Positions 8,723 to 16,585 are shown, counted from the stretch's first letter. The stretch: 64,000 bases of DNA from Bacillota bacterium (GCA_023426125.1 JAFABI010000084.1:20746-84745); one strand, 5' to 3'. The notes: generated from the sequence alone by a model not told the origin. A program made the numbers and translations.

Positions 8723-9704
8723 ATTGCAGGATAAGCTCCTCATACCCGTTGCATACTGTCTTGGGGTTTATTTCCATATGTTCGGGGACAATACCTGCTT
8801 CAACGATTTTCCTGTATAAATAACCAGGGCTGTCAGCTTCGTTTCCATGGCTGCTGACCAGCAAGCTGCCGTCTCTTACGGAGAGCTTGTATTCGGGCAG
8901 CAAAAGGGCAAGCCTGTCCATCAAATAGTATATGTCTTTATCCCTCAGCATAATCACGACTTTATCGAAGGTAAAGCGGAGATCTTCAACAGTACCCTGG
9001 TAGATGAGTTTTCCGTCTGCAATAAAAGCGGTATGGCTGCATGCTTTTTCAATCAGAAGGCAATTTTGTGTTCCGACAACCAGGGTTTTGCCTCTATCCC
9101 GCATAAAGCCTGATATTTTGGCAATTGCTCCCATGAGAGTCCCGTCAAATTCCTGTTCGGGAAGATTAAACACTGTGATCAAGCTGTCCGAGTAAGCGGC
9201 AACGATCAGCGTAACCACTGCCTTTTCCTCTTTTGTCAGCATTCTGACCGGTGTCAGCAAAAGGCTGCTCAAGCCGATATCAACAATAAAATCCAGAAGT
9301 TGTTCCTGAAGCTCAACGTGGCGGATATTCAGCCTGGCCATGGCAAACGTCAGGTATTCCAGGACATTCATATTATTGTAAAGCATATCGGAATTTCCTA
9401 TATAAAATACATGCTGCAGGATGGTTCTTTTGTGCCGCGGCATGCCGCGCTCCGCCAGAACGCATTTTCCACCGACGTAGGGTTTGATATTTGCAATGAT
9501 TTCCAGCAGCAGCTTGATTTCAAAAAGGGAGCGTGCGTTTATCCCCCACGCTTCCGTCCTTTTTATCAGCAGATTGATGTCCGACAGCACACGCCGGGGT
9601 TCCTGGTCTTCACTGGAAAAGTGTTCGCCGGATGAAACATTTTTTAAGAAAGCGATATTTTCAGCAGGGGCTGCACCGGCACTCCCTTTCGAATGATTGT
9701 TCAT
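8697..9704 (-). CDS. degenerate ABC ATPase-like protein (Walker motifs lost)
   Basis: A 335-residue protein with the overall order of an ABC ATPase but without its catalytic motifs. VLSDINLLIKRTEAWGINARSLFEIKLLLEII occupies the strand/P-loop position but has no GxxGxGKS/T. MLTKEEKAVVTLIVAAYSD sits where LSGGQ would be, and ITVFNLPEQEFD where Walker B DEP would be. VVGTQNCLLIEKACSHTAFIADGKLIYQG matches the switch-to-end region of normal ATPases. A GGAGGAGAGG site precedes the ATG at 9704. It follows sipW by 25 bases and overlaps the permease fusion, which suggests a structural partner that does not hydrolyse ATP. The ABC assignment rests on the C-terminal third and the context. Confidence 0.65.
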   Translation of the reverse strand: MNNHSKGSAGAAPAENIAFLKNVSSGEHFSSEDQEPRRVLSDINLLIKRTEAWGINARSLFEIKLLLEIIANIKPYVGGKCVLAERGMPRHKRTILQHVFYIGNSDMLYNNMNVLEYLTFAMARLNIRHVELQEQLLDFIVDIGLSSLLLTPVRMLTKEEKAVVTLIVAAYSDSLITVFNLPEQEFDGTLMGAIAKISGFMRDRGKTLVVGTQNCLLIEKACSHTAFIADGKLIYQGTVEDLRFTFDKVVIMLRDKDIYYLMDRLALLLPEYKLSVRDGSLLVSSHGNEADSPGYLYRKIVEAGIVPEHMEINPKTVCNGYEELILQYDLQNKLL

Positions 9705-9729
9705 ATCTACCTCTCCTCCACGGCACGCG

Positions 9730-10332
9730 CTATGTTAAAGGTATTTTTGCTACAAACACACCCAGCACCCTGTCGGGAGTGAGCAGCTCCCGGTCGGTGG
9801 AATTGCGGGGATTGTCTCCTTTGGTGCGGAATGCGGTTTTGCCATCTTCAACGGTGACGACGCCAACGATTCTGTGGGTAACGATGGGTCCGGACAAAGA
9901 TTTAAAGGTGACGATGTCGTTTTCAGCAAGGTTTCCCGCGTTTTTCGGTCTTCGGCACAAAATTACCGTGCCAATGCCGAGAGTAGGTTCCATACTGCCG
10001 GATTCGATTACATACAACTGGAAGCCCAAAATATGGGGGATATCGCCTCTGCTCCTGGCTATCTGGATGGATACAATAGCCGCCGAAAGCAGCAGCACGG
10101 CAGACAGGAATGCAATCTGCCCTATAACTTTTACAGTCCGCTTTCTTTTTCTATAGCTTCTTCTATAGCTTCGTTTGACGCTGTGCTCCGGTGTATGGCC
10201 TTCTGAGCTTTTCTGCTTCTCCCGGAGGATCTCCTTGCGCATTTCATCAATTTGTTCCTGCGTCGTATGCTTTCCTTCTTGCATGATCCCGCCTTCCTGC
10301 TTTTTTTTCGAAGTTTTATTTTGGTTATTCAT
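9730..10332 (-). CDS. sipW: SipW-type signal peptidase I
   Basis: A 200-residue membrane serine peptidase that would remove the special signal peptides of TasA/camelysin-like proteins. A long charged N-terminal tail (about 65 residues) precedes one membrane helix (about 67-92). Then come YVIESGSMEPTL with the nucleophile Ser113, IVTHRIVG with His153 in place of the Lys of ordinary leader peptidases (the ER/SipW hallmark), and the RTKGDNPRN box. The protein stops at VLGVFVAKIPLT and lacks the C-terminal membrane helix that most SipW proteins have. The ATG at 10332 has GAGG six bases upstream; a TTG at 10344 is less likely. It lies directly downstream of its likely substrates. Confidence 0.9.
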   Translation of the reverse strand: MNNQNKTSKKKQEGGIMQEGKHTTQEQIDEMRKEILREKQKSSEGHTPEHSVKRSYRRSYRKRKRTVKVIGQIAFLSAVLLLSAAIVSIQIARSRGDIPHILGFQLYVIESGSMEPTLGIGTVILCRRPKNAGNLAENDIVTFKSLSGPIVTHRIVGVVTVEDGKTAFRTKGDNPRNSTDRELLTPDRVLGVFVAKIPLT

Positions 10333-10350
10333 AGTATGCCTCAATCCGGC

Positions 10351-10384
10351 AAAAAAAAAGCTGATCCTGAGCGGATCAGCTTTT
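10351..10384 (-). terminator. rho-independent terminator between tasA-like gene and sipW
   Basis: On the minus strand GCTGATCC pairs with GGATCAGC (10380-10373 with 10367-10360) around a five-base loop and is followed by a run of nine T. It lies between the stop of the TasA-like gene (10425) and sipW (10332), so sipW and the two genes after it would depend on read-through or their own promoter. This would keep the structural protein in excess over the processing enzymes. Confidence 0.8.
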
Positions 10385-10424
10385 CCAGCAAATACTGCAG
10401 CGAAAAAATTTAATTTGCATTATT

Positions 10425-10955
10425 TTACTTCTGGGTGCCTGTTACGGATACTTTGACAGCCGTTCCGTAACCTGCTCCGGCATAGTTTATGTCAGATGCG
10501 CTGTTACCGGGCCAGTTGACAGACACCGTATAAACCTTCTCCTGTCCAGTTGCAGACAAACCGAATTCGTTTGTAAATTCAATTTTGCCGCTTGCTGTTA
10601 CAGTTCCAACGGTATTGCCATTTGAATCCTTGACGGTAACCGCAAGCGGTGTGATGACATTTTTGCCCTCTGCGGCGGCAACGTCGACATCAAAATCCAG
10701 ATTCATGGCGGTCTCGCTTATGACAGAGCCGTTGTAATTCTTTACGCTGAACTGCCAGTTTACCGTTTCATTGGGAGCGATCTTTACGTTCTTTGTAAAG
10801 GTATCGGTGCCTCCCTCGGTAAGGATGAATTCCTTGGCAACTACGCTGCCCTCAGCCAGGTTGTCGATTGACGTGGTATACATTGCCAATGTTCCTGCAA
10901 TCACTGAGGTTGTCAAGAGTAAAACAAGTGCAAAACCGAGTAGTGCTTTTTTCAT
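10425..10955 (-). CDS. TasA/camelysin-like SipW-dependent secreted protein
   Basis: About 176 residues. The N terminus is a SipW-type signal: MKKALLGFALVLLLTTSV followed by IAGTLAMYTTSIDN, the GTLAxYT pattern seen in TasA, CalY and relatives. The mature part is a single beta-rich domain (WQFSVKNYNGS, PLAVTVKDSNGNTVGTV, SVNWPGN, INYAGAGYGT). It is paralogous over its whole length to the N-terminal half of the 322-residue protein encoded at 11311-12279. TasA-family proteins form extracellular fibres or biofilm matrix. The ATG at 10955 has GGGAG upstream and was preferred over 10970. A terminator follows it directly. Confidence 0.85.
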   Translation of the reverse strand: MKKALLGFALVLLLTTSVIAGTLAMYTTSIDNLAEGSVVAKEFILTEGGTDTFTKNVKIAPNETVNWQFSVKNYNGSVISETAMNLDFDVDVAAAEGKNVITPLAVTVKDSNGNTVGTVTASGKIEFTNEFGLSATGQEKVYTVSVNWPGNSASDINYAGAGYGTAVKVSVTGTQK

Positions 10956-11046
10956 ACCATATTCTCCCATCTCTTAAATTTGTTCTATTTTGCCTGTAAC
11001 TAAACCCCGGCCTTCCGAGGGTGTAGCCATATAACCAAATTTCTTC

Positions 11047-11265
11047 CTATTCCTGCCCATTCATTTCATTGGCGGGTGGCGCCTGTGTAGCGGCCATCTC
11101 TTCCTGTGCCTGCCGGAGTCCGGCCTGCTCGTGCAGCTTGTCGAGATCCGGGCTTATACTGACGCTGGAGCTGGACGCAGACGTATAGCTTGAAAGCGTG
11201 TCTACGGTCAATGAAGCAAATACTGCACAGAGCAGAGCCAGGATCAGTATAATTTTTTTCTTCAT
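11047..11265 (-). CDS. small secreted protein with SipW-like signal peptide
   Basis: 72 residues with a strong AAGGGGG ribosome site before ATG 11265. The first 20 residues (MKKKIILILALLCAVFASLT) are a hydrophobic signal, followed by VDTLSSYTSASSSSVSIS. The SSYT motif sits where GTLAMYT lies in the neighbouring TasA-like proteins, so SipW may process it. The mature peptide would be only about 45 residues, polar and helical (DKLHEQAGLRQAQEEMAATQ). It lies between the two TasA-like genes. No family was recognised; it could be a minor fibre component, an assembly chaperone (compare TapA in Bacillus) or a remnant. Confidence 0.7.
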   Translation of the reverse strand: MKKKIILILALLCAVFASLTVDTLSSYTSASSSSVSISPDLDKLHEQAGLRQAQEEMAATQAPPANEMNGQE

Positions 11266-11310
11266 CGTTCAACCCCCTTTTCTATCGGGTGAATCCGGGA
11301 AAGAACCGGG

Positions 11311-12279
11311 TCAGTTCACTGAAGCCTTACCGAATTCACATGTCAGATCGATTCTGTCGCTGTCATTCATATTGCTGCCTCCCACAAGGATATTCTGAAG
11401 GGGCTCGGTTCCTCTTCCACGGGCCGGGCCGGTAAAGGATACGCTTTTTCCGGGTAGAATATTGTCGGTTGACTGATTATTATACCCCGGGTTGACAAAT
11501 TTATAGTGTCCGTCGGGTAACCCGGACACAAGCTTTGCATTGCTCCAGACACCGGTCAGCCTGTCCGTCGGAAGGGAAAAGGCGATGTTCCAGGCCTCAA
11601 TGGCGCTGTCGGAATTGTTGGTAATGGTCACCCTATACTGGTATTCGTAAATTCCGCTTTGCCCATTTTGCCATGGAACCGTTGTTTCATAGCGTACGGC
11701 GATGTCTTTCTCTTCCGGGGGCTCTTCCGTGCCGGGGTCACTGCCGAAAGGAAGCTGCGAGGCGGCGGCATCCACGTTTACGGTGGTCCCGTAATTACTG
11801 CCGGCATAGTTGATATCGGCATTTCCATTGGCAGGCCAATGGATTTCAACGATGTAGTCCTTTTCCTGCCCTGCTTCAGAAAGAGGGAACTCTCCGGTTA
11901 CATCAAAGGTGCCTACACCGGTAACGCTGTTAAGGACATTGCCGCCGGAATCCTTGACGGTAACAATCAATGGCTGTATTGCGTTTTTACCGGCCGAAGC
12001 CAGTACGTTAAAAGTAAGCTTATAGTATAAATCGGTTTCAGTGATCACCTGGTTGTCATGATTTTTCACTTTAAACTGCCATTGGACGGTCTCTGAAGGC
12101 GCTATTTTTATTCCCTGCCGGAAAGAGTCCGTGCCCTCGCCAACAAAAACAAATTCTTTTGCAGTTACGCTGCCTTCCGCCAGATCATCGACGGACGTAG
12201 CATACATAGCAAGCGTTCCTGCTGCGATGGAGCTTACCATGAGCATGACCAATGCCAAAATAAAAATAATTCTTTTCAT
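11311..12279 (-). CDS. TasA-like protein with C-terminal CBM2-like domain
   Basis: 322 residues. Residues 1-30 are a SipW-type signal (MKRIIFILALVMLMVSS, then IAAGTLAMYATSVDD). Residues 30-172 repeat the TasA-like domain of the 10425 protein (AEGSVTAKEF, KIAPSETVQWQF, TVKDSGGNV, INYAGSNYGT). A Pro/Glu linker (about 176-193) leads to residues 195-310, which resemble carbohydrate-binding module family 2: YRVTITNNSDSAIEAWNIAFSL, then GVWSNAKL, FVNPGYNNQ and ILPGKSVSFTGPARG. The likely role is a surface or matrix protein that attaches to polysaccharide. GAGGTGG precedes the ATG. It is the first gene of the cluster. Confidence 0.82.
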   Translation of the reverse strand: MKRIIFILALVMLMVSSIAAGTLAMYATSVDDLAEGSVTAKEFVFVGEGTDSFRQGIKIAPSETVQWQFKVKNHDNQVITETDLYYKLTFNVLASAGKNAIQPLIVTVKDSGGNVLNSVTGVGTFDVTGEFPLSEAGQEKDYIVEIHWPANGNADINYAGSNYGTTVNVDAAASQLPFGSDPGTEEPPEEKDIAVRYETTVPWQNGQSGIYEYQYRVTITNNSDSAIEAWNIAFSLPTDRLTGVWSNAKLVSGLPDGHYKFVNPGYNNQSTDNILPGKSVSFTGPARGRGTEPLQNILVGGSNMNDSDRIDLTCEFGKASVN

Positions 12280-12322
12280 AAACCACCTCGATTCCTTTCT
12301 TTGTGAATACTATAACGTTGTT

Positions 12323-12351
12323 ATGTTAACATTAGATGAAAGTTGCGTCAA
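12323..12351 (-). promoter_or_regulatory. candidate sigma-A promoter of the TasA/SipW cluster
   Basis: On the minus strand TTGACG (12351-12346) is separated by 17 bases from TAACAT (12328-12323), about 45 bases before the first start codon. It is the only good -35/-10 pair between the first gene and the RAYT element. Confidence 0.45.
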
Positions 12352-12404
12352 ATTGTATATTCATCCACTATAGGAAGCGAATGGTGAATGGGGCGGCGGG
12401 AAGG

Positions 12405-13612
12405 GGGGACGGTTCTTTTTTTTGCGAACATTTGTTCTTTACAAAAATCACCTTTTATGGTAGTATATTTACAAAGGAGTGATTTTTATGCCAAGAGCAG
12501 CAAGAAAAAAGTCGGAAAATGCCTTATATCATGTGATGTGCAGGAGTATCAGTGAAAGGGATCTGTTTCTTTGTGATGAAGATAAAGATTATTATCTGAC
12601 GTTGCTGAAAAAATACTGCGAAAAATGCCACTGCAAAATATATGCATATTGCCTTATGGATAATCATGTCCATATTTACATAGATCCGTGCGGTTTTGAC
12701 ATATCGACTTATATGCGTCATCTAAACACAGCTTATGTATCCTATTTCAACAGGCGCTGTAAGCGGCATGGTCACTTATTCCAGGGACGCTTCGGCAGTA
12801 TAATAGTGGACAATGACACTTACAGTCTCACGTTATCCGCATACATTCACAATAACGCGAAAGACCTACCTGGATTCGAAGGACGGGAAGAACTATATAA
12901 ATACTCTTCTTACGGGATATATACAGGCCAGAGGGAAGATGTCACAGGGCTTATAGATAGTGAATATATCCTGAACTTCTTTAGTAATGCTCTAAAGACA
13001 GCGAGGCAGAAATACAGGCTTTTCGTATTATCTATGAAAGATACCGGAATAGCAAAAGAAATGGATGAGAATATGATTGCAGCCTATACTGAAAATATCT
13101 ATAAAAGTGAGAAAAAACAAATTATAAGGGATATGATACCTGGAGAATTAGTAAAGAAGGTAAGTGAAATATTGGGGGAAAGGGAACCGGAGACGTTAAA
13201 AGCAAAGTATAGCAGAGATGCTGGAGAATTCAGGGCCTTTGCTACGTATATAATGCGGACTCTTTGCGGATACACCTATGGGAATATATGCGAATATATA
13301 GGCAATATGTCGTTATCTGGGGTATCAAGGTTGGTAAATGAAGGATACAGGCTTTTTAAAGAACAGGAGCGATACCGGAATGCCTTTAAAACTATAGTCC
13401 AGGCTGCATAAAGAAAATAAGGCGGCACTCCATTTTAAAGCCTTGCAAAGTAACTGTTGAGGCTTATTTGTGTTTTCGCTATTTCGAACCAGGATCATAA
13501 ATCAGCTAGATCAAAAATTTATTTCAGTAAGGCTATCAGGGAAATAACACAAATCGGATTAAAAACATTTTAAGATATGTAGAAAAAAGCTTTAAAGAAA
13601 AGAACTGTCCCC
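12405..13612 (+). mobile_element. RAYT (Y1 transposase) element with GGGGAC...GTCCCC ends
   Basis: The left end has GGGGACGGTTCTTTTT at 12405-12420 and the right end AAAAGAACTGTCCCC at 13598-13612, an inverted pair with one mismatch over 15 bases. The only gene inside is the Y1 transposase. The same end motif recurs at 6971, 7156, 18112, 18176, 18272, 37873, 54611 and 54635, as expected of REP-like sequences mobilised by a REP-associated tyrosine transposase. Confidence 0.7.
12488..13411 (+). CDS. REP-associated tyrosine transposase (RAYT, Y1_Tnp family)
   Basis: 307 residues. The N-terminal Y1/HUH domain has the metal-binding HUH motif in YCLMDNHVHIYI (HVH) and the catalytic-tyrosine helix in SAYIHNNAKDLPGF, and it starts PRAARKKSENALYHVM as this class usually does. 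The C-terminal third (about 225-300, EFRAFATYIMRTLCGYTYGNICEYIG) resembles the helix-turn-helix domain of DnaA found on many clostridial members. It would cut and rejoin single-stranded DNA at REP palindromes. AAAGGAG precedes ATG 12488; the GTG at 12479 lies inside that site. The protein looks intact, so the element may still be active. Confidence 0.9.
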   Translation: MPRAARKKSENALYHVMCRSISERDLFLCDEDKDYYLTLLKKYCEKCHCKIYAYCLMDNHVHIYIDPCGFDISTYMRHLNTAYVSYFNRRCKRHGHLFQGRFGSIIVDNDTYSLTLSAYIHNNAKDLPGFEGREELYKYSSYGIYTGQREDVTGLIDSEYILNFFSNALKTARQKYRLFVLSMKDTGIAKEMDENMIAAYTENIYKSEKKQIIRDMIPGELVKKVSEILGEREPETLKAKYSRDAGEFRAFATYIMRTLCGYTYGNICEYIGNMSLSGVSRLVNEGYRLFKEQERYRNAFKTIVQAA

Positions 13613-13699
13613 AATGGGCACTTGACAAGTATAGCTAAATTTGATAGCATACTTAAAAAATCAGTTAAATGCGTTGATAGGGAAAACACGTTGCCGGAT

Positions 13700-13967
13700 T
13701 GTGTCGCAGAGAGCTGTTGGTTGCTGAAAGACAGTACACGGGGCAAATGGTGAACTCACCCTGGAGCGGTCAGCTGAAAGCGCCGCAGCCCTTGTGGTTA
13801 CTGTCGCGAGTAAGTGTGAACGGGTTTCTCGCCGTTATCGTGAGAGGGCATTGGCCGTTTTGGCCGGATGCTGCAAAGTGGGGTATGATTATACCAATAA
13901 GAGTGGTACCGCGGAAGTTGAAAGCTTTCGTCTCTGGCAGAGATGCCAAGGGAGGAAGGCTTTTTTT
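13700..13967 (+). ncRNA. T-box leader, leucine (CTC) specifier
   Basis: Stem I starts with the conserved AGAGAGC (13708-13714) and GGTTGCTGAAAG. The specifier loop reads TGAA-CTC-ACCC followed by GGAGC, giving CTC (13755-13757), the usual leucine specifier. The hallmark T-box TGGTACCGCGG lies at 13904-13914. Uncharged tRNA pairing would favour the antiterminator over the terminator at 13924-13967. It controls the fusion gene at 14039. The T-box assignment is firm; the amino acid is inferred from the codon position. Confidence 0.92.
13924..13967 (+). terminator. T-box-controlled terminator
   Basis: GCTTTCGTCTC (13924-13934) pairs, with two G-U wobbles and one mismatch, with GGGAGGAAGGC (13950-13960), and seven T follow. 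The 5' arm overlaps the region downstream of the T-box sequence, as required for the switch. Confidence 0.8.
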
Positions 13968-14038
13968 ATTTCCTGGTGATAGAAGAATAAACGGGCCGGA
14001 CTTATCAACGGACCCGGAGATTTAGGAGGCGAATTAGA

Positions 14039-16570
14039 ATGAAACTTGCATTTTCAACCCTCGGCTGTCCCGACTTCAGCTGGCCCGACATCTATTCCAT
14101 GGCCAAGGACCTTGGCTTTGACGGAATTGAGATCCGTGGGCTGGGCAATGAAATATTTGCGGTCCAGGCACAGCCATTTACCGAATCCCAGCTGCCCCAG
14201 ACCGTAAAGAAGCTTAACGAATTGCGGCTGAAAATCCCTTGCCTTTCTTCCGGATGCTGTTTGAAATTTGCTGAAAATGCTGACAGAAACCATGAAGAAA
14301 TCGTGCACTATATTCTGCTGGCCTCCAGGCTTGGCACTCCCTATGTCCGCATTCTTGCCGACCTTGAGCCCCAGCCCGGCGGAGAGGTGGATGATGCGGT
14401 TGTGGCTGCAGCACTGCAGCGTCTTATTCCCCTTGCGGAAGAAAAGGGCGTCACCTTGCTGGTGGAAACCAATGGCGTCTACTCTGACACGGCCCGCCTG
14501 TGCAAGCTTCTTGACCATCTGGGAAGTGATGCGGTAGCTGCCCTGTGGGATATGCACCACCCCTACCGGTTTGCAGGTGAGAAGCCCGGAAAAACGGTAC
14601 AGAACCTGGGTGCCTATATCAAATATGTACATATCAAGGATTCGGTCGTGGATAACGGTATCATCCGGTATCGAATGATGGGAGAGGGAGATCTGCCCAT
14701 TGACGACATGATGCGGGCGCTGCGCTCCATAAATTACGACGGCTATGTCTCTCTGGAATGGGTCAAGCGTTGGGCAGCCGACCTGGATGATGCGGGTGTT
14801 GTTTTTCCGAATTTTGCAAACTATATGAGCCGCTATACTGAAAAAAGTGCGATGAAGGGCCACCTTTTCGACAATAATGCAAAAACCGGAAAATATATCT
14901 GGGAGAAAGATGCGCTGATTGACCTTACCTTCTCTCAGGTGCTTGACCGCGTAGTCGATGAGTTCCCGGACCAATATGCATTCCGTTATACCACCATGGA
15001 TTATACCAGAACCTATTCCGAGTTCAGGGATGACGTGGATACATTTGCACGGTCACTGATTGCAATGGGCGTCAGGCAGGGTGACCATGTTGCCGTGTGG
15101 GCGACCAATGTTCCCCAGTGGTACATTACCTTCTGGGCAGCGACAAAAATAGGCGCCGTACTTGTAACCGTAAATACCGCCTATAAGATTTATGAAGCGG
15201 AATACCTGCTGCGCCAGTCAGATACGCATACCCTTGTATTGATCGACGGTTTCAAGGACTCGGACTATGTCGGTATTATCAAGGAACTCTGTCCCGAGCT
15301 GGAAACCGCTGAAGCCGGAAAGCCGCTGCATTTGAAAAGGCTGCCTTTCCTGCGCAACATTGTCACTGTGGATTCAAGGCAAAAGGGCTGCCTGACCTGG
15401 GACGACGCCATAGCCATGGCCGGCAGAGTCCCCATTGAGGAGGTTTACCGCCGCGCGCTTTCCACCAACAGGCACGATGTCTGCAACATGCAGTATACGT
15501 CGGGAACCACAGGCTTCCCCAAGGGTGTTATGCTCACCCATTACAATGTGGTGAACAACGGCAAAAATATCGGCGACTGCATGGATCTTTCGACGGCTGA
15601 CCGTATGATGATTCATGTGCCGATGTTCCACTGTTTCGGCATGGTGCTTGCCATGACGGCATCCATGACCCATGGGGTCACTCTCTGTCCGATGCCCTAT
15701 TTCTCGCCGAAGCTGTCGCTGGAGTGCATCAACAAGGAGCGGATTACCTGTTTCCATGGTGTTCCAACCATGTTTATCGCGATGCTGGAGCATGAGGATT
15801 TCCCCAAGACGGACTTCTCCTATATGAGGACCGGCATTATGGCGGGCAGCCCCTGTCCTGTCAAGGTTATGCAGGACGTGGTGGATAAGATGAACATGAC
15901 ACAGATCAGCATTGTGTTTGGACAGACCGAAGCCTCACCTGGCTGTACCCAGAGCCGCGTCGACGACCCGCTGGAAGTGCGTGTGAATACTGTTGGACGT
16001 GCGCTTCCCGGAGTTGAGTGCAAAATTGTCGATCCCGTTACCGGAGAGGATTTGCCTGACGACGTCGACGGCGAGTTCGTAGCACGCGGCTATAACATCA
16101 TGAAAGGCTATTATAAGATGCCGGAGGCAACGGCCGCCGCCATCGATGAAAACGGCTGGCTGCATACCGGCGACCTGGCAAGGCGTGACGAAAACGGAAA
16201 CTACAAAATCACCGGACGCATCAAGGACATGATTATCCGGGGCGGCGAAAACATCTATCCCAAGGAAATTGAAGATTTTATCTATACGCATCCCAAGGTG
16301 AAAGATGTCCAGGTGATCGGCGTGCCCGACAAACAGTATGGCGAGGAGATTATGGCGTGTGTGATCCTGAAGGATGGAGTAACACTGACTTCCGACGAGT
16401 TGAAGGACTTTATCCGTTCCCATATGGCAAAGCACAAAACTCCCCGTTACATCGATTTTGTCACTGAATTCCCCATGAATGCCGCCGGAAAAATCATGAA
16501 ATACAAGATGCGGGAGCAGGCGGTGGAAAAACTGGGTCTGCAGGCGGCAAACAAGATTGTTACCGCATAG
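14039..16570 (+). CDS. fused sugar-phosphate isomerase/epimerase-like TIM barrel and acyl-CoA (AMP-forming) ligase
   Basis: 843 residues. Residues 1-270 form an AP-endonuclease-2/xylose-isomerase-like barrel (FSTLGCPDFSW, FDGIEIRG, LLVETNGVYSD, WDMHHPYRF, VHIKDSV, YVSLEWVKRW) with Glu, Asp, His and Glu residues in metal-ligand positions. Residues 300-835 form an ANL ligase: YTSGTTGFPKG (about 485-495), FGQTEASPGC, GWLHTGDLARRDENG, GRIKDMIIRGGENIYP, and the C-terminal catalytic Lys in NAAGKIMKYKM. It would activate a carboxylic acid to its CoA thioester; the barrel may act on a related substrate. AGGAGG precedes the ATG. Expression is under a leucine T-box. The substrate is unknown; a branched-chain acid is a guess from the regulation. 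Confidence 0.88.
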   Translation: MKLAFSTLGCPDFSWPDIYSMAKDLGFDGIEIRGLGNEIFAVQAQPFTESQLPQTVKKLNELRLKIPCLSSGCCLKFAENADRNHEEIVHYILLASRLGTPYVRILADLEPQPGGEVDDAVVAAALQRLIPLAEEKGVTLLVETNGVYSDTARLCKLLDHLGSDAVAALWDMHHPYRFAGEKPGKTVQNLGAYIKYVHIKDSVVDNGIIRYRMMGEGDLPIDDMMRALRSINYDGYVSLEWVKRWAADLDDAGVVFPNFANYMSRYTEKSAMKGHLFDNNAKTGKYIWEKDALIDLTFSQVLDRVVDEFPDQYAFRYTTMDYTRTYSEFRDDVDTFARSLIAMGVRQGDHVAVWATNVPQWYITFWAATKIGAVLVTVNTAYKIYEAEYLLRQSDTHTLVLIDGFKDSDYVGIIKELCPELETAEAGKPLHLKRLPFLRNIVTVDSRQKGCLTWDDAIAMAGRVPIEEVYRRALSTNRHDVCNMQYTSGTTGFPKGVMLTHYNVVNNGKNIGDCMDLSTADRMMIHVPMFHCFGMVLAMTASMTHGVTLCPMPYFSPKLSLECINKERITCFHGVPTMFIAMLEHEDFPKTDFSYMRTGIMAGSPCPVKVMQDVVDKMNMTQISIVFGQTEASPGCTQSRVDDPLEVRVNTVGRALPGVECKIVDPVTGEDLPDDVDGEFVARGYNIMKGYYKMPEATAAAIDENGWLHTGDLARRDENGNYKITGRIKDMIIRGGENIYPKEIEDFIYTHPKVKDVQVIGVPDKQYGEEIMACVILKDGVTLTSDELKDFIRSHMAKHKTPRYIDFVTEFPMNAAGKIMKYKMREQAVEKLGLQAANKIVTA

Positions 16571-16585
16571 CGGATAGAATAGAAG

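Noticed and set aside
14054..14974. 306-codon minus-strand frame opposite the TIM-barrel part of the fusion gene
   Set aside because: The plus-strand barrel motifs and the continuous fusion frame explain the sequence.
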